Source: Chloroflexia bacterium
Lineage (GTDB): Bacteria > Chloroflexota > Chloroflexia > Thermomicrobiales > JALYUS01
Direction of reading: 5' to 3'
Assembly: GCA_025924435.1 (NCBI GenBank)
Contig: JAICIL010000277.1
Coordinates: 1-6,116, forward strand
Length of the DNA stretch: 6,116 nt
In this document: one piece after another, positions 5,369 to 6,116 of the stretch
How the letters are laid out: every line of letters starts with the position of its first letter
Position numbering within the stretch: position 1 is the first letter of the stretch
The notes under the pieces: model-generated
The model's database searches: none
What the model was told of the DNA's origin: nothing
The model's input: the letters and a program-made list of their open reading frames with translations, nothing else
Made by a program: the position numbers and the translations under genes

Positions 5369-5569
5369 CCGCACTACACCCGCCCGCCGGAGTTTCGTGG
5401 CCTCGCCGTCCCGGAGGCGCTGACGAGCGGCAATCACGCCCGCATCGCCCGCTGGCGGCGCGAGCAGGCCCTGCTCCGCACCCGCGCCCGCCGCCCCGAT
5501 CTCCTCGCCCATGCCCCCCTCACCGACGCCGACCGCCGCTTCCTCGCCGAGCACGACGATGACTCCTGA
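5369..5569 (+). pseudogene. trmD: C-terminal part of TrmD, in frame after the internal stop
   Basis: Immediately after TAA 5366-5368, the same frame encodes 66 residues that are the expected TrmD C-terminal domain: [18 protein letters not shown], then [16 protein letters not shown] and [10 protein letters not shown], ending at TGA 5567-5569. There is no frameshift, deletion or second stop, and length from the GTG (248 codons) is normal. The segment has no plausible start of its own near the beginning and no SD. It is expressed only by read-through, or the TAA is a C-to-A base-call error for TAC. If the stop is real, the decay is very recent. Confidence 0.85.
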
Positions 5570-6116
5570 TTTCCGTATTTCTCCCCCTTCCCTCGGAGGG
5601 AAGGGGACCGGGGGGTTAGGAAATCTCCCCCCACCAATCACCACCGCCGATGCGCCGGATGCGGTGCGGATCGCGACGCCGGAGCAGGTGGCGATCACGC
5701 TGCCGCTCGCGGGCGTCGGGACGCGGCTGCTCGCCGCGCTGCTCGATGCGCTCGTGATGCTCGCGGTTATCCTCGCCGCGCTGATCGCGATTGCCCTCCT
5801 CGATAGCGTGATCGCGCTCCAACCGCGCGGCGTGGCGGCGGGATCGGTGCTCGGCGCGTTCACGCTCCTCTTCCTCTTCGGCTTCGTTTTCGCCTACTAC
5901 GCGGCGCTGGAACTCTTGTGGGACGGCCAGACGGTTGGCAAGCGCGCGCTGAAACTGCGCGTGGTGCGGGACGACGGCACGCCGGTGGATGCCGCCGCCG
6001 TGCTGGCGCGCACGGTCGTGCGGCTCGTGGATTTCCTCCCCGCCGGCTATCTCGTCGGCCTCGTCAGCATGATCGCGGACGGGCGGTCGCGGCGACTGGG
6101 GGACATCGTCGGCGGC
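5559..6116 (+). CDS. RDD family membrane protein, 3' end outside window
   Basis: The frame is open to the window edge, 186 residues from ATG 5559. The core begins [17 protein letters not shown] (36-52), followed by [13 protein letters not shown] (54-66) with the family Arg and Asp, hydrophobic segments at about 59-82 and 96-118, [17 protein letters not shown] (120-136), [11 protein letters not shown] (151-161) and [11 protein letters not shown] at the edge. These are the hallmarks of the RDD family (PF06271), inner-membrane proteins of mostly unknown function; some are linked to ion transport. The start is uncertain. ATG 5559 overlaps the trmD stop by 11 bases, but then residues 8-21 are encoded by a palindromic repeat. 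GTG 5664 begins exactly at the conserved core but has no SD. I give the longer form; the shorter is nearly as likely. Confidence 0.85.
   Translation, partial: MTPDFRISPPSLGGKGTGGLGNLPPPITTADAPDAVRIATPEQVAITLPLAGVGTRLLAALLDALVMLAVILAALIAIALLDSVIALQPRGVAAGSVLGAFTLLFLFGFVFAYYAALELLWDGQTVGKRALKLRVVRDDGTPVDAAAVLARTVVRLVDFLPAGYLVGLVSMIADGRSRRLGDIVGG
5581..5620 (+). repeat. Intergenic palindromic repeat, copy 2
   Basis: CCCCTTCCCT (5584-5593) pairs perfectly with AGGGAAGGGG (5597-5606) around CGG and is followed by ACCGGGGGGTTAGG (5607-5620). It matches copy 1 (4489-4525) in order and in the 3' motif CCGRGGGGTTAGG, with a longer, uninterrupted stem. It starts 12 bases after the trmD stop at 5569. 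If the RDD gene starts at 5559 it is inside the coding region; if at 5664 it is intergenic. Confidence 0.78.

Overview
The window is GC-rich DNA (about two-thirds G+C by eye) with GTG as well as ATG starts, good Shine-Dalgarno (SD) sites before most genes, and short intergenic palindromes. Gene content (exported ferritin-like proteins, a YbhE-type lactonase, a cysteine SelW-like protein, an RDD membrane protein) fits a high-GC bacterium, possibly Chloroflexota/Thermomicrobia-like. That placement is an inference from family content; no rRNA or other phylogenetic marker is present.

Layout. Positions 1-1150 (+) carry the end of one ferritin-like protein and a complete paralogue with a twin-arginine signal and an Ala-Pro tail. 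A strong 28-bp inverted repeat (1180-1207) separates it from a convergent lactonase (1223-2344, -). The divergent region 2345-2568 holds a promoter-like site for the lactonase, a long near-perfect dyad (2449-2497) and an AT-rich -10-like site facing the plus-strand genes. Next come three small uncharacterised proteins (2569-2850, 2976-3287, 3370-3870), of which the first and third look disordered and the second looks helical, and then a probable DUF1997/SRPBCC-like protein (3897-4451) followed by a terminator-like hairpin. The last block holds a SelW-like redox protein (4543-4809), trmD (4823-5569) and the start of an RDD-family membrane protein running off the right edge.

The most notable observation is in trmD. 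Its reading frame encodes a normal-length TrmD (248 codons) except that codon 182 is TAA where the family usually has Tyr (in the GLLEYPHYTRP region). The remaining 66 codons are well conserved in the same frame. This is a single-base nonsense change in a normally essential tRNA methyltransferase gene, a base-call error, or a read-through site. The same enzyme has Glu where the catalytic Asp of the E-D-S-F motif is expected.

A second notable feature is a G/C-rich palindromic repeat present twice (4489-4525 and 5581-5620). Both copies end in the same 3' motif. The second copy lies between trmD and the core of the RDD gene and may be translated as part of the RDD N-terminus.

No CRISPR array, tRNA, rRNA, insertion sequence or obvious defence system was seen. 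No stretch longer than about 300 bases lacks a gene.
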